From: JAEUIE01 sp046350055
GTDB lineage: Bacteria > Planctomycetota > Planctomycetia > Gemmatales > HRBIN36
Direction: 5' to 3'
Assembly (NCBI GenBank): GCA_046350055.1
Contig: JAXMBC010000001.1
Coordinates: 2,232,001 to 2,296,000 of the forward strand
Length of the DNA stretch: 64,000 bases
The position numbers were made by a program, and so were the translations under genes. Every line of letters starts with the position of its first letter. Positions within the stretch are counted from its first letter, which is position 1. Below the pieces are notes generated by a model. That model did not search any database. It worked only from the letters and a program-made list of their open reading frames with translations, and was not told the DNA's origin. Positions 53,765 through 62,700 of this stretch are shown here, piece after piece.

Positions 53765-56277
53765 GTCAACCTGGGCTTCTCTATGTACTGGCAGCGTCGC
53801 TTCCCTTCGTCGCCAGTCTGATCCTGCTGCTGGCCCGGCAACGTGCCCGCTATTGGGCAGGCTGGCTGGCAGCGGGCGTACTGTTCCTTTCTGCTGCAAT
53901 CTCCGTCGTGGGATTCGTGCTGTTTCAACTGCACGTGCAACAGTCCCGGGAGCAACTGTGGCCCATCGAACCCTGGACTGGTTCCTTTGTCTGGATGCAG
54001 CATTCCCACTTGCTCTACGAGAACACCGGCCGCCTGGGCTTTGCTCCCGATGTCCCCGGTATTGAACTGCGACTGGGATATCAGGTCGATAGCCTGACCA
54101 CTTACCTGTTTGTGCTCATTACTTTAGTAGCCCTGGCCATCCATCTGGTGGCGGTGCGCTCGATGCGCAAAGAGCAGAAACACGACTTGTACGATGTGCT
54201 TGGCAAAACCCATCGCCCAGGGCGATATCCGCAGTTCTTCCTGCTACTCAGTGCATTCACTGGTGTCATGTTGCACCTTGTACTGGCTGACAATCTGGTC
54301 CAGTTATTCATTTGCTGGGAGTTGGTCGGCCTGATGTCGTACCTGCTCATCGGTTTCTACCGTGAACAGGGTGTCGCCCAGGCAGCGGCACGCAAGGCTT
54401 TCGTCATGAATCGCGTTGGCGATGCGGGCCTGCTCATAGGTATCGTCATTCTCTTCACGTTTACCGGTACTCTCAGTCTGGTCACTGTTCGTGAGGAAGT
54501 GCACAATGTGCTGGGCAACAAGGTCATGGAACATGGCGTTCCCAAAACACGCATCGATCAACTAAGCCTGTCTGATGCATTGCGAGTGCCAGCCAGGGAT
54601 ACACACGATGAACCATTTGCAGATAAGGGAGCGGAGGCTGGCCAGATTTGCCGCGTCAATCGCATGACGACCAGGCAAGGCAAGGCGAGGCTCGAACTAG
54701 CTGCCGATGGCAGTGAAGTGGTGGTGTGGAATCAGGAGACGCTGAATGGCCACTTCGATAAGCCCATGAGGGGCAAGTTCGATGCGTTCAACCCCAGGTT
54801 GCTCGGTGGGCATGGGCAGGGCTTACGCACTATCCCTTACTGGATGCTGGTTGCAGCTGGTATCGGGTTGACCCTCGGTTGCATTGGCAAGTCGGCCCAG
54901 ATACCTCTGCAAACCTGGTTGCCCGACGCCATGGCAGGTCCCACGCCCGTTAGCGCCCTGGTACATTCAGCAACCATGGTGGCTGCTGGCGTTTATCTGC
55001 TTGCCCGGGTCTATCCCGTATTGCTGCCTGAAGTACTTCTTGTCATCGCCTACCTGGGCGTTGCTACTGCTCTCTACGGAGCACTCTGTGCGCTGATGCA
55101 GACCGATGTCAAAAGGCTTCTTGCCTATTCGACTATGAGCCAGTTGGGCTTGATGCTGGCATCCATGGGCGTAGGCGGCTGGACGATGGCACTCTGGCAC
55201 CTGGCGACCCATGCCTGCTGCAAAGCACTCCTGTTCCTTGGTACCGGGGCGGTTGTCGATCAATGCCTGGGGGTTCAGGACATCTCCCGTTTCGGCGGCC
55301 TGCGGAAGCAGATGCCCTGGCTCGCCGCATTGATGCTGTTTGCCTGCCTTTCTCTGTTGGGTTTCCCGCTCCTTCCCGGCTGGTATTCCAAGGATGGCAT
55401 CCTGGAATCGCTCCTGAGCTTCAGTTCACTCGAGTGGAAACACGTGTGCCTCCTGCTGTTTCCCCTAGCTACGACAGCACTGACAGCAGCGTATCTCACC
55501 CGTTTCTGGTGGCTCCTCTTCATGGGGCAGCCTCGAGATCAGAAGGTGACCGAAGCGGCTGACGATGTCCATGGGCTGCTTCGCTGGCCGTTAGTCGGAT
55601 TATGTCTGCTTGCCCTGTCCCTCGTCTGGTTGCCTCACCCCCTGGCGATGGGAAAGGGCTACATTGTGCAACTGCTGGAGCAAAGTGAACCGGCTTCGGT
55701 ACGCGATTGGACGATGGGACTCTGGGCTTCCAGCAGCGGACAACTCGCCGGCGGCTACTTCAGCCAGGAAAGCTGGATGCGACCGATGTATGAACGCATA
55801 CCCGTCTCTCCCCATGTACTTACGATGGTACTGGCATTTGCTCTCAGCCTGCTGGGTATCGTGCTTACGCTGGCACGTTATCGACGCAAGGCTGCCATTC
55901 CCTGGGGACGGCCTGGTGGAGGAATGCGTTACTTCTTTTTTGATGGTGCTCACTGGGATACCGTGCTTCGTCAGGGCTTCGTGCGGCCTGCACTCGAACT
56001 GGGGCATTTCTTCCAGCGACTCGATCGCTGGTGGTGGGACGGTCTGCTGTATCTGTTCTCTCGCTCGGCCCGACTGCTCGCCAGTGCCGAAAGACAATTC
56101 GATGAACGATTGATCGATGGCTTGGTCCAGCAATCAGCCCGCCTCACTCAGTCAACTGGAATGGTTTTGCGGCAGGTTCAATCGGGTAGCCTGTGGGTTT
56201 ATATCCTGATGGCCCTTCTGGCGATGGTGACTGTCAGCGGCATCATCGGCGGTATGATTTGGTGGGGCGGACGTTAG
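53761..56277 (+). CDS. nuoL: NADH-quinone oxidoreductase subunit L, enlarged
   Basis: The distal antiporter-like proton-pumping subunit of complex I. The 838 residues exceed the usual 600-680. Core motifs are intact: FICWELVGLMSYLLIGFY, GKSAQIPLQTWLPDAMAGPTPVSALVHSATMVAAGVYL and LLAYSTMSQLGLMLASMG. The extra length is largely a hydrophilic loop at about residues 240-358 between the TM ending GTLSLVTV and the TM starting YWMLVAAG, where most NuoL proteins have about 25-30 residues. It is rich in Asp, Arg, Glu and Lys with an LSDALRVPARDTHDEPF stretch. A smaller insertion follows VRSMRKEQKHDLYDVLG. The gene is the last of nuoHJKL; nuoM and nuoN are not downstream. Confidence 0.93.
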   Translation: MSQPGLLYVLAASLPFVASLILLLARQRARYWAGWLAAGVLFLSAAISVVGFVLFQLHVQQSREQLWPIEPWTGSFVWMQHSHLLYENTGRLGFAPDVPGIELRLGYQVDSLTTYLFVLITLVALAIHLVAVRSMRKEQKHDLYDVLGKTHRPGRYPQFFLLLSAFTGVMLHLVLADNLVQLFICWELVGLMSYLLIGFYREQGVAQAAARKAFVMNRVGDAGLLIGIVILFTFTGTLSLVTVREEVHNVLGNKVMEHGVPKTRIDQLSLSDALRVPARDTHDEPFADKGAEAGQICRVNRMTTRQGKARLELAADGSEVVVWNQETLNGHFDKPMRGKFDAFNPRLLGGHGQGLRTIPYWMLVAAGIGLTLGCIGKSAQIPLQTWLPDAMAGPTPVSALVHSATMVAAGVYLLARVYPVLLPEVLLVIAYLGVATALYGALCALMQTDVKRLLAYSTMSQLGLMLASMGVGGWTMALWHLATHACCKALLFLGTGAVVDQCLGVQDISRFGGLRKQMPWLAALMLFACLSLLGFPLLPGWYSKDGILESLLSFSSLEWKHVCLLLFPLATTALTAAYLTRFWWLLFMGQPRDQKVTEAADDVHGLLRWPLVGLCLLALSLVWLPHPLAMGKGYIVQLLEQSEPASVRDWTMGLWASSSGQLAGGYFSQESWMRPMYERIPVSPHVLTMVLAFALSLLGIVLTLARYRRKAAIPWGRPGGGMRYFFFDGAHWDTVLRQGFVRPALELGHFFQRLDRWWWDGLLYLFSRSARLLASAERQFDERLIDGLVQQSARLTQSTGMVLRQVQSGSLWVYILMALLAMVTVSGIIGGMIWWGGR

Positions 56278-56580
56278 TCTGGGCGATTTGGAAGTGCGTC
56301 ACTTTGTACTTTTAAGTAATTCGACAAGTTCCTCCAGACTGCTAACGTGATCGCTCACTTTGGCTTTCAGGATCGGTGATATGCGAACGGGCTAGTGTGA
56401 GCGGAATATGTTGGACAGGAAGAAATGGCGGTTTCTACATCAGCGTTTTCGCTGGGGTAATCTGCCTGAACCCTCTTGCATAAAACGGAAGTTATCTCGG
56501 CAAAGTCTTTCTTGACATCAGTCTTGTTCGAGTGGTTTGGAATAACTACATTATTTGCAGTTTGTAGGGACTAGTTAGTG
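56278..56580. other. AT-rich gap after nuoL
   Basis: About 300 bases without a clear gene. Base composition drops below the flanks. On the minus strand, 56299-56391 holds a short frame bounded by a stop and reading ISPILKAKVSDHVSSLEEL, which has protein-like quality and could be the end of a decayed gene. I see no terminator after nuoL. Confidence 0.35.
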
Positions 56581-56796
56581 ATGAATAACTTAACAAAGAT
56601 AATACGCGAAATGGATCGCGATCTTGCATGGCTCAAAAAAGCTAGCTGTAACGTCAGCCAGCCTCGGACCAGTGATAGTTCAGTTGGTACAATTCATGAT
56701 GAATCTGACATGAAGATGGAAGCCTTAATAATCTCCTTGGAGAGATTTTCAGAAGAGCTTCGCCAACACGCAAGACTACAGGATAATTCAAACTGA
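56581..56796 (+). CDS. Small hypothetical protein, AT-rich
   Basis: A 71-residue charged protein, not recognised. It has MNNLTKIIREMDRDLAWLKK and a second helical stretch (MKMEALIISLERFSEELRQH), so it is probably helical or a short coiled coil. No signal or membrane span. A GTG one codon before the ATG is an alternative start. The local AT content is higher than average. There is no clear ribosome site, so the call is tentative. Confidence 0.4.
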   Translation: MNNLTKIIREMDRDLAWLKKASCNVSQPRTSDSSVGTIHDESDMKMEALIISLERFSEELRQHARLQDNSN

Positions 56797-56868
56797 ATCA
56801 CTAACCACGATTGATCCTGCTTGCATACCGGTTTCCTCCTCCCTACCATCAAATCTTCAATTCAATGG

Positions 56869-57459
56869 ATGTCCTCCGTGATTGAGCAGCGAGGCCCCTG
56901 GAAAATCACCGCCCGCACCTGGCCCTACATCGATCCCTGGGTGAAAGTCCAGCGTGATGAAGTCATCCGTCCCGATGGCCAGCCTGGAACGTATGCAGTT
57001 ATCCACATCAAGCCCGGAGTCTGTGTCCTGGCCCTCGATGATGCAGGGGATGTCCACCTGACCGACGAGTTTCACTACGCGGTTAACAGCCATACGCTCG
57101 AATGTGTCAGTGGCGGACGCGACAATGAGGAAGAGCCTCTCCTTGCGGCACAGCGTGAGCTAAAGGAGGAACTCGGCATTGAAGCTGGGGAGTGGATCGA
57201 CCTGGGCAGTGTCGATCCTTTTACCGCATCACTGCTCTCGCCCACGCAGCTTTTCCTCGCCCGGCAGCTCCGATTCACCGCTGCATCGCCCGAAGGCACG
57301 GAACAGATCCGCCACGTGGTCATGTCTCTGGCTCAAGCTGTTGAGCGTGTCATGCGCAGCGAAATCACCCACGCTCCCAGTATGACCCTCATTCTTAAAG
57401 TGGCTCAGTTGCTTAAGTCACCTCACCACCCGGGAACAGGTACTCAAACATCTTCTTGA
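56869..57459 (+). CDS. Nudix hydrolase
   Basis: A 196-residue pyrophosphohydrolase. The Nudix box is exact: G-x5-E-x7-REL-x-EE-x-G-I, seen in SGGRDNEEEPLLAAQRELK and EELGIEAG. The upstream part has the family strand VCVLALDDAGDVHLTDEFHY and ITARTWPYIDPW. The layout resembles ADP-ribose or ADP-sugar pyrophosphatases (NudF-type), though the substrate is not certain. The ATG at 56869 is favoured over a TTG at 56821. The last 47 bases overlap the end of the convergent small gene. Confidence 0.88.
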   Translation: MSSVIEQRGPWKITARTWPYIDPWVKVQRDEVIRPDGQPGTYAVIHIKPGVCVLALDDAGDVHLTDEFHYAVNSHTLECVSGGRDNEEEPLLAAQRELKEELGIEAGEWIDLGSVDPFTASLLSPTQLFLARQLRFTAASPEGTEQIRHVVMSLAQAVERVMRSEITHAPSMTLILKVAQLLKSPHHPGTGTQTSS

Positions 57460-57688
57460 GTTTGCCCAGGGCCATATCACTGGTCACGCCGCTGCACTTG
57501 TCGAGCGTCAGTTCCTGATCCTGGACCATTCCAGCGATATCCAGCATGAAGCCGAAGCCGACCTGGGCGGTGAAGGCATTGCCTTCCCAGGTTACCTGGT
57601 CGCCGTAGCCGGTCTTCACCAGTTGGGCCTGGATCATTTCTTTTGCTTCGCTAGCCGGCTTGCCAGTCTTCCATGTGAGAACTGCCAT
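57413..57688 (-). CDS. Small conserved protein, possibly polyhydroxyalkanoate-system-like
   Basis: A 91-residue protein starting MAVLTWKTGKPASEAKEMI. It contains VTWEGNAFTAQVGFGFMLDIAGMVQ and a helical C-terminus (ALGKLKKMFEYLFPGG). The W-E-G-N, G-F-x-L-D-I-x-G-x-V pattern vaguely resembles PHA-granule-regulator-like proteins, but the match is not strong enough to name it. An AGGAG ribosome site supports the start. It lies 14 bases after phzF-like on the same strand, so it is likely the second gene of that pair. Confidence 0.6.
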   Translation of the reverse strand: MAVLTWKTGKPASEAKEMIQAQLVKTGYGDQVTWEGNAFTAQVGFGFMLDIAGMVQDQELTLDKCSGVTSDMALGKLKKMFEYLFPGGEVT

Positions 57689-57702
57689 ACGGATGACTCC
57701 TG

Positions 57703-58500
57703 TTACTCGCCACGCAATTCGCCCTTAAGCACGGTGATGGCCTGCCCTCGAAGGAAGACCCGGTCCCCGGCCACTTGTACCTTCACGACACCGCCACGGG
57801 CGGAAGCCTGGTAGCCCACCAGCGAGTCCTTCTCCAGCACATGTGCCCAATAGGGCCCCAGGGCACAATGAGCTGAACCGGTGACCGGGTCTTCCGGCAC
57901 TCCACTGGCCGGGGCAAAGAACCGCGAGATGAAGTCAACTCCTTCAGTGGAGGAACGGGCTGAGACAATCACGCCTCTGCACTCGACCTGTGCCAGTTGA
58001 CTGAGATTCGGTTTCAATTGCCTGACCTGTCCTTCGTCCTCCACCACCACAAGGTAGTCCATCTTGTTGGAGAAGACCCTGGCAGTCGAAAGATGCAGCG
58101 ATTCCAGCAGGCCCACAGGCGTTTCGCAGGGATGAACGACCTTGGCAGGGAAGTCGAGTTGAATCTGGCTATCACTACGCTTGCAATGCAGCCAGCCGCT
58201 CCGGGTCTCGAAGTCGATGGTCTGATCCTTCGGTACAGTGTGTAGCTTCCAAAGCATGTGTGCCGACGCGAGGGTGGCATGGCCACACAGGTCCACTTCT
58301 ACGGTGGGAGTAAACCAGCGCAGGCCAAACCCCTTTTCCTGCCTGGTGATGAACGCAGTCTCCGCCTGGTTCATTTCCATGGCCACGTTCTGCATCCACA
58401 CCGGGTCTGCTGGCGAGTCGAGTACCACCACCCCGGCCGGGTTACCCCGAAACGGCACGGATGTAAAGGCATCCACCAGATAGATGGGAATGGTCTTCAT
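57703..58500 (-). CDS. PhzF family protein (isomerase/epimerase-like)
   Basis: A 265-residue protein of the PhzF/diaminopimelate-epimerase-like fold. It starts with KTIPIYLVDAFTSVPFRGNPAGVVVLD, typical for the family. NQAETAFI supplies the catalytic Glu and FGLRWFTPTVEVDLCGHATLASAH the second conserved region. The C-terminal half has PASGVPEDPVTGSAHCALGPYW. An AGGAG ribosome site before the ATG at 58500 supports this start over the frame's earlier codons. The true PhzF acts in phenazine synthesis; most family members have unknown substrates, and no phenazine genes are nearby. Confidence 0.9.
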   Translation of the reverse strand: MKTIPIYLVDAFTSVPFRGNPAGVVVLDSPADPVWMQNVAMEMNQAETAFITRQEKGFGLRWFTPTVEVDLCGHATLASAHMLWKLHTVPKDQTIDFETRSGWLHCKRSDSQIQLDFPAKVVHPCETPVGLLESLHLSTARVFSNKMDYLVVVEDEGQVRQLKPNLSQLAQVECRGVIVSARSSTEGVDFISRFFAPASGVPEDPVTGSAHCALGPYWAHVLEKDSLVGYQASARGGVVKVQVAGDRVFLRGQAITVLKGELRGE

Positions 58501-58669
58501 GATGTCACTCCTGGGCTCCAGCCATCTTACCCCAACTTGATCCAGTCGCGCAGTGAACTTCCCCTGAATTCTCACTGGCTGAGTCAGTTGGCTTGGCCTA
58601 CGTTATGTTCGTCGAAGCACTTAATGGCGGGCAGCACCTTGCCACGCTCAAGTTCTCAAGGAGAGTCTG

Positions 58670-59512
58670 ATGTCCAGACCATGGAAAGTTGCAGCTGTTC
58701 AAATGGATTGTGAGATTGGTAATGTCGACGGCAACCTGCGCCACGTACTGCTGCAACTGGAAATGGCTGCGGAAGAAGAGGCACGTCTGGTAGTCTTTCC
58801 CGAATGCGCTCTTACCGGCTACTGCTTCCAGAACTTCGAACAGGCGATTTCTGTCGCAATAACTCTGGAGTCCGAACCCATTCGACTCCTCATGCAGCAC
58901 TGCCAGGAACTCGATCTCTTCGCCGTTATCGGCTTCCTCGAACGGCAGGGAGATGAGCTGTTCAACAGCGCAGTCTGTATCGGTCCCCAGGGTATCGTCG
59001 GTACCTACCGCAAGACCCACTTGCCGTTTCTGGGTGTGGACCGTTTCGTCTCACCGGGCAGAGAACCCTACGAAGTCTACGACCTGGGTGGACTCAAGAT
59101 CGGCATCCTCATCTGCTTCGATGGCAGCTTTCCGGAACCGTGTCGTGTATTGACACTCCTGGGGGCTGACCTGATTGTTCTGCCCACTAACTGGCCCGAG
59201 GGTGCCTGGGCCAGTTCCGCACATGTCCCTGCTATGCGAGCCCTTGAGAATCACGTCTATTTCCTGTCCTGTAACCGGGTAGGCATTGAGAACATGTTCC
59301 GCTTCATCGGCCATAGCCGGCTCATCGACTGGACCGGTGAAGAGATAGACTATCTTGATAGCCCTGACGCTGGCATGCTATTGGGTGAGATTGACCCGGA
59401 ACTGGCGAGGCAGAAGCATACCGTGTTCATCCCCGGCGAATACGAGGTAAACCGCATCGCTGGCCGACGCCCCGAACTCTACGGCCCACTGCTGGAATCT
59501 ATCCGCATTTAG
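58670..59512 (+). CDS. Carbon-nitrogen hydrolase (nitrilase superfamily)
   Basis: A 280-residue Glu-Lys-Cys hydrolase. The catalytic triad is visible: Glu in FPECALTGY, Lys in YRKTHLPFL and Cys in ILICFDGSFPE. NWPEGAW and RALENHVYFLSCNRVG follow. This fits the aliphatic amidase/omega-amidase part of the superfamily, acting in the cytoplasm on an amide or carbamoyl substrate not identified here. An AAGGAG ribosome site lies 7 bases before the ATG. Downstream is a series of hairpin-forming sequences. Confidence 0.9.
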   Translation: MSRPWKVAAVQMDCEIGNVDGNLRHVLLQLEMAAEEEARLVVFPECALTGYCFQNFEQAISVAITLESEPIRLLMQHCQELDLFAVIGFLERQGDELFNSAVCIGPQGIVGTYRKTHLPFLGVDRFVSPGREPYEVYDLGGLKIGILICFDGSFPEPCRVLTLLGADLIVLPTNWPEGAWASSAHVPAMRALENHVYFLSCNRVGIENMFRFIGHSRLIDWTGEEIDYLDSPDAGMLLGEIDPELARQKHTVFIPGEYEVNRIAGRRPELYGPLLESIRI

Positions 59513-59536
59513 AATCATGCAATGGCCGGTCTGGTT

Positions 59537-59679
59537 CTCCCCCATAGCAAGGGGGAGCTAGAGGGGGTTTCAGCGTGCGAATTCAGACCGTCTAGCGACG
59601 GTTAAGGATGGAGTGCTCCGCAAGAGCAATTCCGGTTGCATAGTGCTACCCCACCCAACCTCCCCTTTTAAAGGGGAGG
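59537..59679. repeat. Structured intergenic element with three hairpins
   Basis: In 143 bases there are CTCCCCC/GGGGGAG (59537-59557), ACCGTC/GACGGT (59587-59602) and CCTCCCCTTT/AAAGGGGAGG (59659-59679). The GC-rich outer arms are similar to each other in sequence (CTCCCC and GGGGAG cores). This is the look of a repeated intergenic element or of a structured RNA, but whether it is repeated in the genome cannot be seen here. Confidence 0.45.
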
Positions 59680-59707
59680 AGCAGGACACGAGGTAGTACC
59701 AAACGAA

Positions 59708-59735
59708 GCGAGCCAGACTCGAAAGTCTGGCTCGC
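59708..59735. terminator. Hairpin terminator after secretin gene
   Basis: A perfect 12-bp stem (GCGAGCCAGACT at 59708-59719 and its complement at 59724-59735) with a CGAA tetraloop lies 28 bases after the secretin stop. No clear T tail on the minus strand. Confidence 0.65.
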
Positions 59736-59763
59736 AGGAGTTTACTCTGTCAACAGCACGGAA

Positions 59764-62700
59764 CTAGAAGGTCCAGGTGCTGCCGAGCTTTTCTTCCTCT
59801 TCTTCATTGATGATGATGCGTGGGGTCACCATGAACATCAGTGAAGTAGCCGACTTGCCGTAAGACTGGTTGCGGAAGAGGCGGCTGACATAAGGAATCT
59901 TGCTCAGGATCGGTGGGCCGAATTCCCGACGCTGTTCCTGCATGGTCTTGATACCACCTACCAGGATCGTACCACCATCCGGCACCATGACAGTGGTGGC
60001 CAGGGTGATGGTCGAGGTCACAGGCTGCTGCACCGTGATACCTGCCACCGCGGTGAAGGCTCGCGAACGGTCAGTCACTGTAGTGATGACTGGCTGCAGC
60101 GTGAGCTGAACATAGCGGCGATCATTGGTCACCACGGCCTGCACCGTCAAGGTCGTACCCGAGGGGAACGAGGTCTGGATCGGTGTGAAGACCGGGATAC
60201 CGGTGAAGAGATTGATGGTCGGCTGGACAGCGGTCACGAACAACTCGTTGGTAAAGGACGAGATGGAGGCGGCCTGTCCATTAAACATCGTGATCTTGGG
60301 AGCCTGCAGTGTGCTGTTGCGCACATCACCCTGTACAGCTTCCATCACCAGGAACACCTGGATACTGCTGAGGAATGCCACACCCACATCCAGACCACCG
60401 GTGCTACCCGGGGCACCCATCCCAGCGAAGCCGGTAGGCAGACGAGCCTGGTTGAAGCTGTCGTTCGAGATGGGGATGTTCAGATTGTTAGTGAAGTTCC
60501 CGGACGGAGTCAGACCGACGATCACACCCTTGGTATGGTCAGGATAGTTCAGAGCGCCATCGGGAGTGAAGCTGCCGGAGGCGACCTGGCGATCAAAGTT
60601 GGTCTGCTTGTCGGGGATCGAGACGTTGAAGTTCACACCCATGCGTTCGAAGAAGTCATCGGTCAGCGTGAGGATGCGGACTTCTACCGTGATCTGGACT
60701 TCCTGGAGTTCGCGGAGCCGTTTGATCAGCTCTTCGATCTGTTCCTGGATGTCCGACGACTGGGAGACGACCAGCGTCATACCCATCGGGTAGTATTCGA
60801 TACTGCCTGTGCCGGTACCGTTGGCCTTCCACGATTCAGGCTCAATGGTGCTGGTGATCAGGTGCATCAGCTGCTTTTCCAGCGTCGCACCGGTGCGGCG
60901 TTGCACCTGTACGCTGCGTGGATCCATCGTGTTGCCCTGGTAGCTGTCGCGACCATTGCCCTGGCCACCGGCAAAGGCATTGAAATCACCACCAGTTGTG
61001 CTGATGGGGGTACCCTTGTCGTTGAAGTTAGGCAGGGTGGCCATGTCGTCGCGGGGCACGATGATGTCATGCACAGCGAAGCTGCGGCGTACCTTGTGGC
61101 TGGCCCGGGCTTCCTTGGTGGTGATGTTGATCACACCGTCTTTGACGTAGTAAGTCAACTGTGCCTGGTTGAGGACGGCATTCAACACGGCTCGCACAGG
61201 AACGTTGTTGAGGGTCAGCGTGACAGGCAGCTTGGCGTCGACGCCAGCATATTCCAGGGCGAAGGCTTCCAGCACCATGTTCATGCCACCGCTGAGGGTG
61301 CGGAGTTCATCCACGACCTCGACCAGCGGCTTGTTGCGGAAGTCCACGCTTACTGTCGTGTTGAACTTGCTGCTGTTAGGCAGTTCGTCCTTTTTGTCAC
61401 GTTGCATGCGTTCGAGCGCACTGCGAACACGGCCGGCAGACTTGGAGGTGAAGTCCTTGCTGTATTCCAGTGCCTTGTCATCACCCACTACTGCCTTGGG
61501 ATTGATGTCTCCCATGCCCTTGACCCACAGGTCGCGGCTGTTCTGCACACCAGCGGTTTCCTTCGACAAGGCATCCTGCAGGTGAGCTGACTGACGAGCA
61601 GCATCAATCGCGGGATTATCCGGATCGATGGCAAAGGCACGTTCGGCCCGGGCTTCCGCCTCGGCGTACTTGCCCTGACCCATCAGGGTCTTGTATTCGC
61701 TCATCAGAGCAGCGACTTGTGTCCGGCGATTCTCAGCGTCAGCAGCCTTGCGGAGCTTGGCGTTCTGCTTGGAATCGAGCTTATCCTTGGCTTCGCGTTC
61801 GAGGGCGACCTGCTCGTTGATCCGTTCGTAGTTGCGGATACGGAGATCGAGCTGACGTGCCATGGTTTGCACATTGGGCACATCCACATCGGCCTTCTTC
61901 AGCGTTTCATAGGCAGTCTTCAGCTCAGCAATGGCACCATCGAAGTTGCCAGCCTGGGCGAGCTTGATCGCACGGGCGGTAGCCACGTTCTTCAGCTCGT
62001 TCAGACGCTGGGATTCGATTTCGTGCTTCTTGCGTAGCTCGTCAAGCAGCGGGCTGCTTTGACCCTTGTTATCCTGGGGCACCACACTGCCAGCCATCTG
62101 GATCAGGCTCTTCTCGGTCTGGAAGGCAGGAGTGGAGAGCAATTCGTTCATGTGCTTGAGCTTGGCTTCGTCGAGCAGTTTGCGATCCACTTTCTCGGCG
62201 TACTGCTTGGCGAGGTCATACTCCTTGCGGCTGACAGCCTTCACGACCAGGTCGTAGTACTGTTCCGAAGTTTTGACAGCAGCCTTGATGTCGGCAGCGT
62301 CAATCTGGGCCAGGTACTGACCAGCCTGGGCCTTCATCCCGTAGGGGCCTTCGTACAGGGTGTTGGCAAGCTTGCGAGCCTGAACCAGTTGCCCCTCACG
62401 AACGCACTGTTCGATATCGGTGCACAATTTCTTGCCCGTGCTGGCAACATCTGTAGCCGCTGGCACATTCAGCTGACCAGGGACGGTGACACCACCCATC
62501 TGGGGAGCAGGCACATTGTAAGTCATGGCTACGTTCATCACGTAGTTGCGATACTGCTGGGCTTCACCTGTCTTGCCACGGGCAGCCAGTGTGTCGGCAG
62601 CCTTGGCATAGGTTTCCACCTGGACACGTGCCTTGTTCTGCAGGTCAGCCATCACCACTTCAGGCAGTTCATCACCCTGCTGGAAGACGACGCCCATACC

